64,000 bases of DNA from Apricaphanius iberus (GCA_028564705.1 JAPXFQ010002398.1:1240001-1304000); one strand, 5' to 3'; positions 1 to 23,860 are shown, counted from the first letter of the stretch. Notes: generated from the sequence alone by a model not told the origin. A program made the numbers and translations.

Positions 1-11231
<11,231 letters not shown>

Positions 11232-11339
11232 TGTTTGTTGGAAAAAGCGTTTTTCGTTCACAAAACATTTTATCGTCATTACGGAAATGTTACAAATATC
11301 GTGTTCCATTTTTAAGTATTTTATCATTTCCTCTTTTAA

Positions 11340-11345
11340 ATTAAA
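11340..11345 (+). terminator. possible shoc1 poly(A) signal ATTAAA
   Basis: ATTAAA lies about 110 nt after the shoc1 stop codon in AT-rich sequence. It is a common variant signal, but the sequence is short and AT-rich, so this is tentative. Confidence 0.3.
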
Positions 11346-11639
11346 TCCAATGAAGTTCAATATGTAAAGAAACTGAATGGATTCAGTTAACTGTAATGTA
11401 AAACAGCTAACTAGTTTGTGTGATTGTAATTTTACCGACTTTCAGAGAGCAGTCATTTAGTAACTGTTCGTGTTAATCTGGAAAAAGTAAAAATGAATTA
11501 AATCACATCTTGTATTTCGTTTTTGGTAAAAGAGAACGTTTATTGCCGTATAGGATTCACTTAATATTTAAATAGAAATGTACGTTTTTATTTAGTCGGT
11601 TATTAGTTTGCTTATTGAGCATGCTCAATAGTAGAAAAC

Positions 11640-12260
11640 GAAGTGATTAATGGGTGGAGGACTGGGATTAAGGATCTTTCCTATCTCCACTGATAAAAGT
11701 CTCTCATTTTCTCAGCTCCAGTGGTGGGGCTTCTTTTTTTCTATATATAATTTAGTGAAGCAATCCCCTTATCGGGGTCTCTCAGCATGTGAAGAAAGTG
11801 CTTATCTTCACGAGCCAGCAGACTGAAGCCGGTTCCCCCAGGAATGATCCCCAGACAAAGACAACCCTGGGGACATGGAGTCCAAGCTTCCCTGCCTGCG
11901 GCCAGCCAGCGACCAGCCTCCATCAATAACCTGACGGTGTCTTTTCTCTTCTCGGCTCGGCCTTCTGAGCGGCACCAGTCAGACAAAAGAGAGAAGGATG
12001 GGTTGTTTTTATTACTTGCTCAGGAACAAAAGAAGCTGGTCGGGTGGTCAGCGGAGTTTCTGTTTGAGGGAGAGGTGAACGGCGCCGTAATGGCGCAGTA
12101 ATGGTTCCTGAACATATTTGAGCACCGGACTGAATGGGGCGACGGAGATAATGTGGGAATTAACGGGCTGTTTAAACCAAAGCATCTTTTAGACCGGGTC
12201 TTACTCTTGCTTTAGCTGTAAAGGTCACGCTGCTGTTATCTCTCATCGCAGACTGCAATT
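11640..12260. promoter_or_regulatory. candidate regulatory island between shoc1 and tal2
   Basis: A GC-rich non-coding patch in AT-rich surroundings. It carries several WGATAR sites: TGATAA near 11690, AGATAA (reverse) near 11803, AGATAA near 12146 and AGATAA (reverse) near 12238. A GGGATTA homeodomain core lies near 11664. Short open stretches here are not protein-like. TAL proteins work with GATA factors, so a role at tal2 is plausible, but this is inference from motifs and composition only. Confidence 0.3.
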
Positions 12261-12816
12261 AAACCGTCACCTGTGTGTTTTCTACTCTTCTGGAATAAGA
12301 CACCCCCGCGCGATTCAGATTTTTTTAAAACGTGGATGAATAAACTGTTTAATTACAGAAACCTATAAATATAAAATCTATTAAAAATTTTGCTTTCCTC
12401 AAATTTTCTCAAACTGGAAAAAAAAAGCGAGATGAGGACTAATCTGTCAACTACTGGATCGAGTACCTCATCCTGTAGACAGCCGGCATCATTCAGAGAT
12501 CTGGTGCACAAGCTTGATGCATGGTTGTCAAGTTTTGTGTCATTTTTTTCCAGCTCCTTTTACTCTTATACCCCAAAATAAATATAAAATCTCAGTCCAA
12601 CTCAATGCCTTAAACGAAACTCAACTAATAACTAAATAAAGTCTACCTGTGTGTCATTAATCTCAGTATAAATCCAGCTGTTCTGTGAGGCTCCTGGAGG
12701 TTTGTTTGGAGAACATTAATAGGGGAAAAAACAGCATCATGTAGACCAAGGAGCACAGTAGACTGGTCAGGGAAAAAGGTCTGGAAAGGATTAAAGCAGT
12801 GTTGGTTATAAAAGAA

Positions 12817-13205
12817 TAGGGATGTGTATTTGTAAGAATTTTGCAATACAATATGTATAACAATACAAAAGGGACGATACGATATATTGCGATACTGTGA
12901 GGAAGACTATATTGTGATTTTAAAGCTAAATTTAACTGTAGAAAAACTCACAGTATTGTAAACACGGATTTAACACATCCAGTTTTAGTTACTAGATCTA
13001 GTTGATCAGCTGGAACGAAGAAGGGGAAAACAGTCACTAACTAACGGTCATGCTTTAAATTTTACTACAAAAATTACTATCATTAATGGTTCCATTCAAA
13101 TTCTTAAAAATAAAAGAAATCATTACTTGCTTTTGAGTTTCGGTACAATATTGTGACATAAAATGTTGCAATATAATGGTGTATTGATATTTTCTTGCAT
13201 CCCTA
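12817..13205. mobile_element. hAT-like MITE with TAGGGATG ends
   Basis: Begins TAGGGATG and ends CATCCCTA, a terminal inverted repeat common in fish hAT-like MITEs. The interior (GATACGATATATTGCGATAC, AACACATCCAGTTTTA) matches the repeat at 15395-15693 closely, showing that it is dispersed. No coding capacity. Confidence 0.65.
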
Positions 13206-13644
13206 CAAAACAACATCCCCAGATTTGAGCTTCTCTGTTGCATCATACCAAGACGTGACCGTCCATTAAAGTTTTTACATGTACGTCTAAATTCAGCTTC
13301 CTGCTGAAATTTGTGTCACTCTGAAAATCTAATTATTGAACAAAGTGCGTTGTGTCGACAAATGCTCCCTTTCACGTTGACATTGTCCCATTGGACTAGA
13401 GTCACGCAGAGTGTAGTTAACAAATACTATAGTCAGTGAGGCAGACGGAGTAAAAGCAGGAAATGCACAATGAGAGAAGATACTGGCAACAACAACGCTG
13501 CCGCACAGAACATTTTGTAAGTACTGTACTGTCTGATTTTGTTACTCGTTGCTACTGGTCATTATGATGTTCTGGCTTCTGCAGTCTCTTCACTTCCTGT
13601 TGTGGGAGTCCCACGGCTTCTAGGCAAAACGTAAAAGTATGAAA

Positions 13645-13845
13645 ATTTAAGTCTTGTAATTGGAGGGCCGCAGATTCAATTCCAACTTCTTCCTGTCACA
13701 TGTCAGTGTGCCCCTGGGCAAGGTACTACCCAAATTACCTACCAAGCTCTGTATCAGTGTCAAATGAGTGAATGTGGCTCCGTTAAAGCCCTTTAAGTGG
13801 TCAGTATGACTAGAAAAGCCCCATACAAGTTCAGTCAGTCCATTT
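13645..13845 (+). mobile_element. decayed tRNA-derived SINE
   Basis: Contains the SINE core seen again at 28192-28455: a B-box-like AGATTCAATTCC, then GTGCCCCTGGGCAAGGTACT, and a tail resembling AGAAAAGCCCCATACAAGTTC. Diverged, without a clear 5' end or target duplication. Confidence 0.6.
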
Positions 13846-13984
13846 TGCAGCCCTAAAACCTGTCCTTATGGAGGAGTGACGAGAAGAATGCCATTGTCAC
13901 AATACATACTAAAATGTCCAATTTAATATTTCCTACGGGACACTAGGTTAAACCAGCGTCTTGCTTAGATGCAAACTGCTATGT

Positions 13985-14335
13985 GTGGTGGAAAACAATC
14001 ATCATTATGAGTTCACCATCTCACTATGGTGGTGGCAGCATCATGCTGTGGGGATGCTTTTCGTCAGCAGAGAAGGGAAGTTAGATAAAGCTAAATACAG
14101 GAAAATCCTAGGAGAAAATCTAGTAAAAGCTCCAAAAGACTTGAAACTTGTGTTGACGTTCACTTTCCGACCACCCAGTCAAAGTTCATACATAAATCCA
14201 GTTGAGAATCTTAAAAACTGATGTTTAAAGACACCATCCATCCAACCTGCTGAAGCTTGAGATATTTTGCAGAAGAAGAATGGGAGACAATGTCATTCTC
14301 TAGATTTTCAAAGCTTATATAAACATTTCCCAGAA
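13985..14335 (+). mobile_element. Tc1/mariner-like relic
   Basis: Translates in pieces to a decayed Tc1 transposase segment: a stretch from GGTGGTGGCAGCATCATGCT, with WGC-like codons, then GGAAAATCCTAGGAGAAAAT. The same motif order occurs in the relic at 1632-2703. Stop codons interrupt all frames. Confidence 0.6.
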
Positions 14336-15040
14336 CACTTGCAGTTGTAATGGCAGTGAAAGGTGTTTCTATAAAGTGTTGCCTCACAGGATCTGAATCG
14401 GTCTTTGTCAGATAATGTATCGGGTGCTCTAGGCGCGTTACACGATGGGATAGAAGAGTGTATAAACAACAACTGAAGCTACGATCACTGTGTGTGGAGT
14501 TTTAATTAATTTCCCTAGCCATAATCCAGTTGTCTACGCTTGGTTAGTTTTGGTCTCGAATAAAAGGGGATTCCTAAAAATGGCTGTGACTAGTTCCTGT
14601 CTCAGAAAGGGCAAATTTTAAATTATTTAAAAAATAAGACTGCACTGCTGATGATAAATAGGTCTTTTTTTTACCCAATGATTTGAGGCATAGTGCTCGT
14701 TTTTTGCCCATGCTTTAAGATGTGAAGCAAATAATACAAAAAGTTGTTGCAGTCCTGCGGTCCAATCAAGGATCGGTTCAAAACGGGACGTAACCTTTAC
14801 CTGAGCCACTGAAACATTTATCCGGAACAACATCCTCGCTGCTGCCTTGCTGTGACGTATGACCGCGGCGAAGCTACGGTGAAGGTTGCTTAATAGAGAC
14901 TATTAAAAAATTCTGTTTGAGCTCAAATCATTTCATCCTTTTTGTGGTTTGAAAGGAGAGAGGGTGGCTGACAGAGCTGGGTGGGTCATTGTTAATGATT
15001 CGTTTGGAATAAGTAATGATTGTTGTATTAAGCTGCCTGA
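14336..15040. other. intergenic, nothing recognised
   Basis: Mixed-composition DNA between two repeat relics. No exon, RNA gene or clear repeat was identified. Confidence 0.4.
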
Positions 15041-15693
15041 TAGGGTGTGATGAAAAAATGAGGGATAACTTTTTTTCTATTGAACTTTTTTATCAACCCC
15101 TTTTTTTTCTATCGCACCACACGTCTATCGGTCGATATATATTGCTATCGAATTATCCTCTAGCCCTACGATTCGATATAATTCAATACACATACATAAT
15201 TTTCTGAAAGATTTTTAGGGGACAAGAGTGATTTTGCTGACATCTTGTGAACGTTCCATTTACTTTGATTGAAAAACTTTAACTGTAAACTAAAAACATC
15301 AGTTGCACAATGTATGTCTCTGACTGCACAGAGTCTGCGGCTTGCAAATGTTGGACAAAATTAATCAAAGATGTGTTGAAAAAATGACACATATTGTGAT
15401 ACTATGAGTAACACTAAATATTGTGATTTTAAAACTGAATTTAACTGTAGAAAAAATGTTAAAGCATTCTAAACACTCCAACCTGTTTCATACTTAACAC
15501 ATCCAGTTTTATTGCTGGATCCAGTTGATCAACTGGAACGAAGAAAACAGCCACCAACTATACTGATCATTAATGGTTCATTCAAATTCTTAAACTGAAA
15601 ATAAAAGATCGATTTTTTAGTTTTTAATATCGATACAATTTTGTGACAATATATTGCGATATATTACCTTCTTGTTATTTTTCTACATCCCTA
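15041..15693. repeat. dispersed repeat homologous to 12817-13205, possibly composite
   Basis: From about 15395 the sequence parallels the 12817 element (AACACATCCAGTTTTATTGC, GATCAACTGGAACGAAGAAA) and ends CATCCCTA. The left edge is unclear. TAGGGTGTGATG at 15041 may be the other end, and the 15120-15300 interior may be a second, nested repeat. Confidence 0.5.
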
Positions 15694-16149
15694 GTAACAA
15701 CCTGTCTGAGCTTGATTTGTTTCCATTGAGTTCGTAAGGTTTCGACATTGTTGATTGTAGACAATTTCTGCAAATATCTATCCCTAGCCTCATTCACAAG
15801 TTTATCCCTGTAAGCGATGTGTTTTCTCCTCCATCTTATCCATGTTAGCGACTTGAGTGTGCTTCTTCAACTTCGGCTTGTTCTGTAGAACTATTACGGG
15901 TTTTTCTCATAGACTGTATAAAACAAGCAACACTGGATGCTGTCTCCCACCATAGCGAGAAGGGGTGGGCAGGTCACATGTCTCACAAAGACGATAACGT
16001 GACAAAATTTGGAAAGTTTAATCAGTCACACAGCAGCATAGTGTTTAGTTTTATACAGTGTTATTAACGGATTGTATTTAAATCACAAACATGGCTTGCC
16101 TTTAAACAGGTTTTAGTCTGGGATGGCATCACTGCGTTCTCCAAACCAC

Positions 16150-16400
16150 CTGACCCCCGAGTGTGTCTGCAGAGCTGGAGTGGAGGCGGACTGCGGCAGA
16201 GAGCAGCGGGGCCCGGCTTGCAGGTGCAGCCTCTTGGACGTGCAGCAGGGCCCATGAATGGCCGATTCAGAGAAAACGGCCCCCATCGGGGGGCCGTTCT
16301 CCAGGCCCTGGGCTAATCCCGCCGCCTAATCGGATTATGTAAATTCCTACTCCACACACACCGTTTTCTGGAAGGCTGCGTCTTTGAAACAACACTTGAA
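16150..16400. promoter_or_regulatory. candidate tal2 enhancer island A (OTX-like dimer plus POU site)
   Basis: GC-rich non-coding island about 0.8 kb upstream of the tal2 promoter. It holds GCAGGTGCAG (16220-16229, E-box core), ATGGCCGATTCAGAG near 16257, GGCTAATCCC near 16311 (classic OTX/PITX/GSC-type site), and the palindrome TAATCGGATTA (16327-16337) fused to ATGTAAAT (16337-16344), an octamer-like POU site. The same islands in the same order recur downstream of tal2 near 23695-23840. Seen: the motifs and their order. Inferred: enhancer activity and tal2 as target. Confidence 0.5.
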
Positions 16401-17099
16401 GGGTGTAAAAAGAACAGTGACAATTGGTTAAACTGGACTTGTTATTTTTATCTGAAAGGAGGCTGAAAGTGGGAGGCAAGAAATGGGGGGAGGAGGAGGA
16501 AGAAGTTAGGAGTGGCTGCTGGGGTGGTAGTCCGACTCTGTGGCCTCAATGTTTCCCCTGTTATTTATGTGTGGCCCCTTGGAATCGCTCAACAAGATTA
16601 CCTTAGTCATAACAAAACACATATTGTCTGACTGTCAGTCTGCATGTGGTATTTTTAGCTTTTGTGGCCCAATCAGGCTGAATTTAAAAGCAGAGCTGCA
16701 GGTCTTACCCCTTGGTCCCGGCTTCAGTGGGCAGTCCGTGCCTAATGTCAGAGAAACGGAAAGGAATAAGTGTCCATAACAGTAAGAGAACGGTCACAAC
16801 GTCTCAGTTTCCCTTTAATAGGAATTTATGACCTTCAGTGGGATCATTCAAGGATTAAATCATAGAGGCAGCGCAAACAATCACCTAAAAGGCTTTTGAT
16901 TCATAAAGCAGTTAAAAAAACACACATTTCAAACACAAAAACCTGCAGAAACACATTTACAAAACCATCTAAAATCACCAATTCGCATCAATTTATCTGC
17001 AATAACAAAAAAAAAAGAGGAGGTGTGTGTGTATGGAGTGGGGGCAGACTTTGCAGCATTCAATGAACACACAGGCTCCTCCACGTCACACAATGGAGC
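16401..17099. other. tal2 upstream sequence, nothing specific recognised
   Basis: Non-coding sequence between island A and the tal2 promoter. It contains purine-rich and GT-rich short tracts near 16480-16515 and 17015-17030. No gene or repeat element identified. Confidence 0.4.
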
Positions 17100-17291
17100 T
17101 CGCCCTGCTATAAAATGTGGGATGTAAGCACGCAGCAGTCTCCACTGCTCCTCGCATCCCTCCGCGTCAATCTCTTCTTCCCTCTCGCGCCACTGGATCC
17201 CAGCGAGGATTTAACCAGGACTCCCAGACGCCGATGACCTGTGGACGAAAGCTTTACCTTCTGAGATTTCGGCACATTTCGACTCAAACAG
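17100..17291 (+). promoter_or_regulatory. tal2: tal2 TATA promoter and untranslated first exon
   Basis: TATAAAAT at 17109-17116 sits in a GC-rich setting. About 30 nt downstream starts a pyrimidine-rich leader that ends at a consensus donor (CAAACAG then GTCAGA, exon end 17291). The matching acceptor is at 18146 (CTGTCAG then CATCATGACC), four bases before the tal2 start codon. I infer a transcription start near 17139 and an intron of about 0.85 kb. The short ATG frames in the leader are not conserved-looking. Confidence 0.55.
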
Positions 17292-17518
17292 GTCAGACAT
17301 TTATTCGTTTTTTTTACCTGAAGAGGGCCTCCTGTAACTTGTGAGCAAATAGAAAATATGTTCTCGTTGTTTAGAGGTGTCAAATTTGAAAAGTAGTGGA
17401 ACAAACATTTTTATTTTTATGTTTATTGTGGCGAAACTTGCCCTTTTCTGCAAGATAATGTTTTTGCTTTTTTACATTCATTTAATAGTTGTCACAAAAT
17501 TAACTTAAATAAATAATT

Positions 17519-17825
17519 TACATCGTAGCTAAAATATATTTCAGTACCATTAGATTACATAATGTGTATAAAAGGTAACGCGTGGCTCATCAGTGGTGAA
17601 CTTTGTGAAAAAGATTTTTTTCACTATTTTTAGAGAAAAATAGTAAATATTCATTCATTCTGTTAATTTATAAATATATTCAGTGCTACATTTTTATTTG
17701 AATTTAAATATTTCTACATTATTAAATTAATATAAGAATTCACATAAATTTGTCTTGTAAAGTGCTTTGAAAATTACCATGTTGAGAACTATAGGTCTAT
17801 AGGTAAACAAATTAAATTAAAAGGA
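17519..17825 (+). repeat. direct repeat, left copy flanking tal2
   Basis: About 300 bp nearly identical to 19725-20025, in the same orientation. Both run from CATCGTAGCTAAAAT through TAGATTACATAATGTGTATA and TTGTCTTGTAAAGT to AACTATAGGTCTATAGGTAA. This copy lies in the presumed tal2 intron. No coding capacity. It may be two copies of one mobile element or a local duplication. Confidence 0.9.
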
Positions 17826-18120
17826 ATTTATGTATATAGGCTCTTTAAATAAAAACTATCCCAATTCCTTTCCAATGATACAGAAATACATGGTAAATCC
17901 ATTTCCAACATAATCCAATCATACAGACAGAATATAGTGGAAGATACACAGTCCTGTCTGATACCAACATGACAAAAAAGGTCTAATTCAGTTTATGAAG
18001 CCAACGAGTTAAAATGTATCTTTAAAATTAAGTATAAATGTAAAATGAATCCCTATTAATGTCTTAAATAGTCAAGAAAACCTAAGAGTACAAGATGGAG
18101 ACTTATTTAGTTTAATTTAA

Positions 18121-18489
<369 letters not shown>

Positions 18490-19225
18490 AGCCTCAGCCT
18501 GAGATGATGAGAAGAACATGGAAAGACTTTTTCAAGACTCCCCCCCCCGGGGAATAAGAACTGATTGTGTTGTGGATCCCCAACAAGGCCGATGAGAAGG
18601 CTCCTTCTTGCACAATGATTATTTATTCTATATAATTTCCAGGTGAAAATTAATTTGTAAACATTTCCCCATGTTTACGTTGTTGGTTGCTGGAACTGAT
18701 TTAATTTTGCAGGAGGGGACTTTTTTCCCCAATGAGGGACATGGAAGAATGGAGGATTTTCTTATTCTGATTTAAATGAAAAAAAGGGACAGTCAATTCT
18801 CACTGCTAATGTCTGAAGACAACTTTCCATTTTTATGTTGCCAAGGTTTTTTTTTTCAGTAAACCCCCCCCCAACTAAATCTGACCTTTTTTTTTTCAAT
18901 TATCAAGGTTATGAGACTTCAGAAGAAGCAGCTATCCAATTTTTTTTCCTCCTCAGCCGATTCCCAATGTTTTGGATGAAACTGACAATCTGTTTTCAGT
19001 AACTGCTCACACATATCTTCTTTTTAAGGAATATTTCCTTTTCTTCATTTATTTATTTTTTTTAAATGCGCATGTTATATGGCCAAAGATACTGAACTGA
19101 TTGTCAGCTGTAATGAGTGTGTTAATTATCAATCTTATATGTCTTTGCTAATTTATTTTGCTTTGCTTTTGAACACATAGTATCTTATTTATTATTTATT
19201 TAATAAAGGGTTTGATGATTATGCA
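18490..19225 (+). terminator. tal2: tal2 3' UTR with AU-rich elements and AATAAA
   Basis: AATAAA at 19202-19207 is a standard poly(A) signal about 0.7 kb after the stop. Just before it, overlapping ATTTA motifs occur (CTTATTTATTATTTATTTAA), with another cluster near 19045 (CATTTATTTATTT). Such AU-rich elements usually mark short-lived mRNAs, fitting a developmental regulator. Poly-T and poly-C tracts occur near 18540 and 18850-18895. Confidence 0.65.
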
Positions 19226-19724
19226 GGTTTTTTGGCATTTGTTCACATTTGTTTTGACAAATACTAGAACTGAAATAACTGAATACCTACATGGATTTCA
19301 TTACAAAATGCAACACTTTTAAAGACTAGATATTTCCATTTTTTTCTACATTACTAAATCATATTCTAGACATTTTAGTTTAATGTTTTAACCTTGAAGC
19401 TCTCTTTAAAGTAGCATTTTACCATCCATAGTCCCACAATTACGAAACAAAGCAATGTAAAAAAAAAAGTATTCTGATGGTTGTGCTGGGGTGTAACGCC
19501 ACTAAACTGCCTTTTGAATAGACGCTCCTAAAGTATGTTACCAGAATTTTTTTTATTCTTTAAAAATTTTAAAATAATGTATATTCTATTTTGTAACAAC
19601 ATTTTTTAAGACTGAATTTCTTAAGGAACATTAGACATTCGTCCTTTAATGGAAGAAAGGTAGGGAATATGGAAAATCAGATATTTTTATTTACTTGTTT
19701 ATTTTCCGTACTTATCTAGACAAG

Positions 19725-20025
19725 TACATCGTAGCTAAAATTAATTTCAGTACTATTAGATTACATAATGTGTATAAAAGGTAACGCATGGGTCATCAGT
19801 GGTGAACTTTGTGAAAAAGATGCTATTTTTAGAGAAAAATAGTAAATATTCATTAATTCTGTTTTTTTATAAATATATTCAGTGCTACATTTTTATTTGA
19901 TTTTAAATATTTCTACATTATTAAATTAATGTAATAATTTACATAAATTTGTCTTGTAAAGTACTTTGAAATTACGATGATGAGAACTATAGGTCTATAG
20001 GTAAACTGAGATTAAATTAAAAGAA
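19725..20025 (+). repeat. direct repeat, right copy flanking tal2
   Basis: Partner of 17519-17825. It has a few substitutions and small indels, for example a missing run of about ten bases after GTGAAAAAGAT. It lies about 500 bp beyond the tal2 poly(A) signal. Confidence 0.9.
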
Positions 20026-20394
20026 CATGGAAAATACTTTTTACAGAATTTCTCAGAGCTTAAAACAACACGGGAAACGTATTTTAGAAAACACCTTTTC
20101 AAACAGGGAATGGATAATTATCGCATATCGGGTAATTATCCTGCTGCTCATTTCTAAACAATCATGTGAAAGACACTTCCTGTGTTTGGGGAAAGGTGTC
20201 TGGGTCAGATCATTGGCATGCATCAAGCAGGGAAAACATCCGAGGAGAAGCAGAAACGACTAAAATTGGGTTAATAACTGACTGACAAAGTAAAGTAGGG
20301 AACCATCGTATCTAAGGAAGCAATGTCAGGAAAAAATCCTCAATGATTGTGACTGGCGACCTTTTAAATGTTCTTAAGGCTATGTTTAACAGTG

Positions 20395-20850
20395 AAAATA
20401 AAAGCATGTGTTGGGAGCTCCAGTGATTGGGACTGAACAGCTGTTTAGCCATGAGAAAACCACCAATGAGTGAAGCTAACAGGAGAAAAAAAAGCTTCAT
20501 TTTGCAGGGGAACTTAAAGAACTAGTGGTCTGAAGAGTCCAGATTTACCCTGTTCCAGAGCGATGGCACATCAGAGAAAGAAGAGAGGCAGATGAAGCGA
20601 TGCACCCATCAAGCCCAGTGCCTAAAAACCTGTGGTGGGCAGAGCTTTTATCTGGGGTTGGTGCAGTCGGCCAGCAACATTATGCGGTCAGCCGAATACC
20701 TGAATATATTAATATTATTTTCTTCCTTGATGACTTATTCCAATATGACAATGCCAGGATTTGTCAGGCTTAGATTGTGAGACATCATTTGCACACATGG
20801 ATTGGCCACAACAGAGTCCTTCCCTAATGTTAGTGATATACTGAAGCAGC
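20395..20850 (+). mobile_element. Tc1-like transposase relic
   Basis: Decayed coding remnant: GTCTGAAGAGTCCAGATTTA, CAGAGCGATGGCACATCAGA, ATGACAATGCCAGGATTTGT and CACATGGATTGGCCACAACA follow the order of Tc1-type transposase blocks common in fish. Stops and deletions interrupt all frames. It is a different family from the relics at 1632 and 13985. Confidence 0.65.
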
Positions 20851-20879
20851 CTATTTAAACACGAGTAACTGTAGTATAG

Positions 20880-21814
20880 ATCATAGTTTGTGTATTTGGG
20901 CCTCTGGCTGTATACAGTGATAGACAGTGATGAATACTTTTTATGGTCACTTTCATTCATATAAAACCAAAAAATGGAAAGTATCATTATAGCATAGGAG
21001 TTCATTTTATCTTTTAAGAGGACATGTATTTTTGGGGCTTTTTTCTATTAAAAGCATCCAGTATTTTCTTTCAGGAAACTCAACAACTCAGTGTCTGTTA
21101 GATTGATAAAATCTCAAAGCTAGGGAGGGTGTCCCATATGTGGACACGTTTGAGAACAGGTTTATAGACATTCAAGAAAAAAAAAATCATTATCCATGAA
21201 ACAAACCCATAAAAATGTTTCTAACATACAACGTAATTTTAAAAAATCCCACTATGAAGTCATGCTTAGTAAAGAGCAGAGCCGCCGCTGCTTTGCTTCA
21301 ACAAAGCTCAGAGAGGTTTGTTTCTCTGCACCCCTGTAATGACCATGTGGACACAAGAATGACCTCTTCTCTTTGTCCGCTGACCAGAGGCCTGACAGAC
21401 GAGCAGCTCGATGAGCCCGCTTAACTTACGACCCCTGAGGTCAGAGGTTGAGGCAAAGTCAAACGCTGTCCAGTTGATCACTGGAGGGAGAATTTCGCAG
21501 GGAGGACATCATAAACACTGAGGATGAATAAAGGAATTCCTTGGATGATCAACATCTATACAATGGTTCTGTGCAGCTTGGGGCCCGAAATCAGATCTGA
21601 CAAATGTAATTCTAAACACTAATGCAGCTGTGGATTTTAATACAAAAGATTGATATAAATGTATTTCTTTAGATATCAAACAATAAAGCTTAAAAAAAAA
21701 ACACAAGTCTCAACTGGACACAGATGTAGGTAGGAATATAAACCGCAGTATTAGAGCTTGGTATAGATTAAAATTTCAAAAATCGATTTGCTTTTAATTC
21801 CCAAGCGTTAGAAT
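20880..21814. other. intergenic, nothing recognised
   Basis: AT-rich non-coding DNA downstream of tal2. No exon, RNA or well-defined repeat identified. Confidence 0.4.
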
Positions 21815-22106
21815 TAGGGATGCAACGAAACAAAACCACTTTTTTCAAACTAATCAGTACTGATACTTGGATCTGAGTACTTGCCGATACAGAGTACCAA
21901 TGCTGGTGAATAGATACAAAATAAAATATTAACGAAAAATAAAAACAGAAGTACATTTTCAAGTGAAAAATAAATACTTTCTGTTAAATTATTGCAGGGT
22001 TTCAACATTTTAAGTATCGATTAACATTAACCGATAACGATATGAGTACATTAAAATGGTATCGGCCCCAATATCCGATACCAGTATCAATATCGGTGCA
22101 GCCCTA
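21815..22106. mobile_element. hAT-like MITE
   Basis: Starts TAGGGATGCAACGA and ends TCGGTGCAGCCCTA, imperfect terminal inverted repeats of the fish hAT-like type. The interior has the usual repeated GATAC/TATCG words (CAATATCCGATACCAGTATC). No coding capacity. Confidence 0.7.
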
Positions 22107-22117
22107 GTAAGAATTGA

Positions 22118-22455
22118 TTATCACGATCTGAGCCAATCTGATCTGTTCCAATTCAGTATTGATATGGGCCAGTGCTATTAAAAGCGTTTTTGTTTAGCTG
22201 TAAATTGTATGTAAATGCCTTCAATTCACTGACTATAACACTGGGTGAATAACAGTTCAACAGGGGAAACTGTATTAACCCTTTCTGACCTAAGCCTTAA
22301 AATGGCCTTCTGGACGTTTCCTTCCTATTTTAGCTGTAAAAAGGGGCAAACAAAAATGATTAGATTGATTTTTGTACTTACAAATCTATTCAACTGGATT
22401 TTTAAAGGCATCAATTCAAAATCAAATTTTCACATTTTTTTCAACACAGCACTAC
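22118..22455 (+). repeat. dispersed repeat, copy 1 (partner at 60260)
   Basis: Aligns by eye along its whole length with 60260-60596: ACTGGGTGAATAACAGTTCA, GGGGAAACTGTATT, TAAGCCTTA, TTCAACACAGCACTA. Family not recognised; non-coding. It adjoins the MITE ending at 22106. Confidence 0.7.
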
Positions 22456-23269
22456 ACAGTATGCGAATTAACTCCAGATATAGCAATATTTATTTTCACA
22501 AATGTTCAAATCAAAATCAAGACTTTTCCAGGCTATTCCTGGAGGCCTTTATAGGGTCAAATATTTTTACAATAACAGAATAAACAGAAGGGACATCTGC
22601 TGACACTAATCTGTCCTCCTGAAACATTGTCTGCAGTCTTTACGGCTGATCTAACGTCAGCAGTTCTGTTCAACTCGTCTTCTGTTCCAGGTTTACTTAA
22701 GCCGTGGTCGGACATTTAAATGCTTAAATGTCTATTGTGACACTGTGTCCCATCTTGAGGCCAAACATTGTCCCTAACTGAGCTGAAGAGTAAACACTGA
22801 TCTGATCCAGGGTGCTGTAACTAAACGAGGCCGAGCGCAGCTGAAGCCAAAGACTGGAGGAGTGTGGGAAATGACAGGTGACTCTTTGTAATCCTGCAGA
22901 CATAAAATCTTGTAACTACACTACATCAGCTGTCAGATCTGAACACCTGATCAAACTGAAAAGATTTCACTTTCTGTAGTCAGTTGAGTCATTTCACAGC
23001 AAAAAATACAGGAACAACCAGTTGATATCTCCACTTCCTGGAAATGTGACGCACAACATTAAAATTTTTACTTATTTGTAAGCTGGGAGGTTTGTTAGAA
23101 AGCTGGAATCCCTTGAGAGCAAATGTTAAGTCTAAACCAGAGAAGCAGAAATGCTGTCATGGATGGAAATGCATTATTTTCTTCTTTTTTTTTATATATA
23201 CAACCCAATCATGTCTGAACATTAGTGTTTTTCTGCAGAGCTAAGAAAAACCTGTAAAAAATAACAAAT
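22456..23269. other. intergenic, nothing recognised
   Basis: Mixed composition, no coding or repeat signal I could support. Confidence 0.35.
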
Positions 23270-23860
23270 CTGCATGCCTATCACTCGCCCAACCGAATGC
23301 GTTTTCCTGATTGAGTATTCCGTCCCGAGCTTGTGGGTAATCGTCTATTGAGAGCATATTTCCTTATCAGCGTCTAGCATGCTGTCTGAATCCGTTATCA
23401 CAATGGAGCAGATCAGTGCAGGCAGCCCCTCGCTCTCCCGGCTGAGGCGCCCCATAAAAAGAGAATTTCTGGAGCTGGGTGCCAGCCGATAGGCCCTGAG
23501 CTCTTTATCCCCTTAAAGCCAATTCACCCTTTGCATGTTTAAATATCTCAGCTCAACCCCTGCCCTTCCTCTCCCCAGCACTCGAGTCCTCCTGCTCCTC
23601 CTCCTCCTCTTGTGCTCCCTTCACCCCTCAGTGGCTGCAGAGGTCCGAGCCTAAACTGCTGCTGTAATCGACCAGCAACATGGGAGCAGGAGATGCAGGT
23701 GCAGGCCTGGATGGCCGCTGACAGAGGAGGGGAGTCCTCCATTGTTGGGCTGGACAGCACCCTCTCTCCTCTGGAGCACCCTCTGATGGAAGCAGGGGGT
23801 GCGCATAGACAATCATGTATCCTAATCTGATTATGCAAATGTCTACTTCAAAAGGCAACG
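23270..23860. promoter_or_regulatory. candidate tal2 enhancer island B (OTX-like dimer plus POU octamer)
   Basis: GC-rich non-coding island about 5 kb downstream of tal2. Near its right edge TAATCTGATTA (23823-23833) is fused to ATGCAAAT (23833-23840), the perfect POU octamer. Upstream are GCAGGTGCAG (23695-23704), ATGGCCGCTGACAGAG near 23711, CCATTGTT near 23739 (SOX-like), and two TGATAA sites (reverse strand) near 23364 and 23395. Order and motifs parallel island A at 16150-16400. Enhancer function is inferred. Confidence 0.5.
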
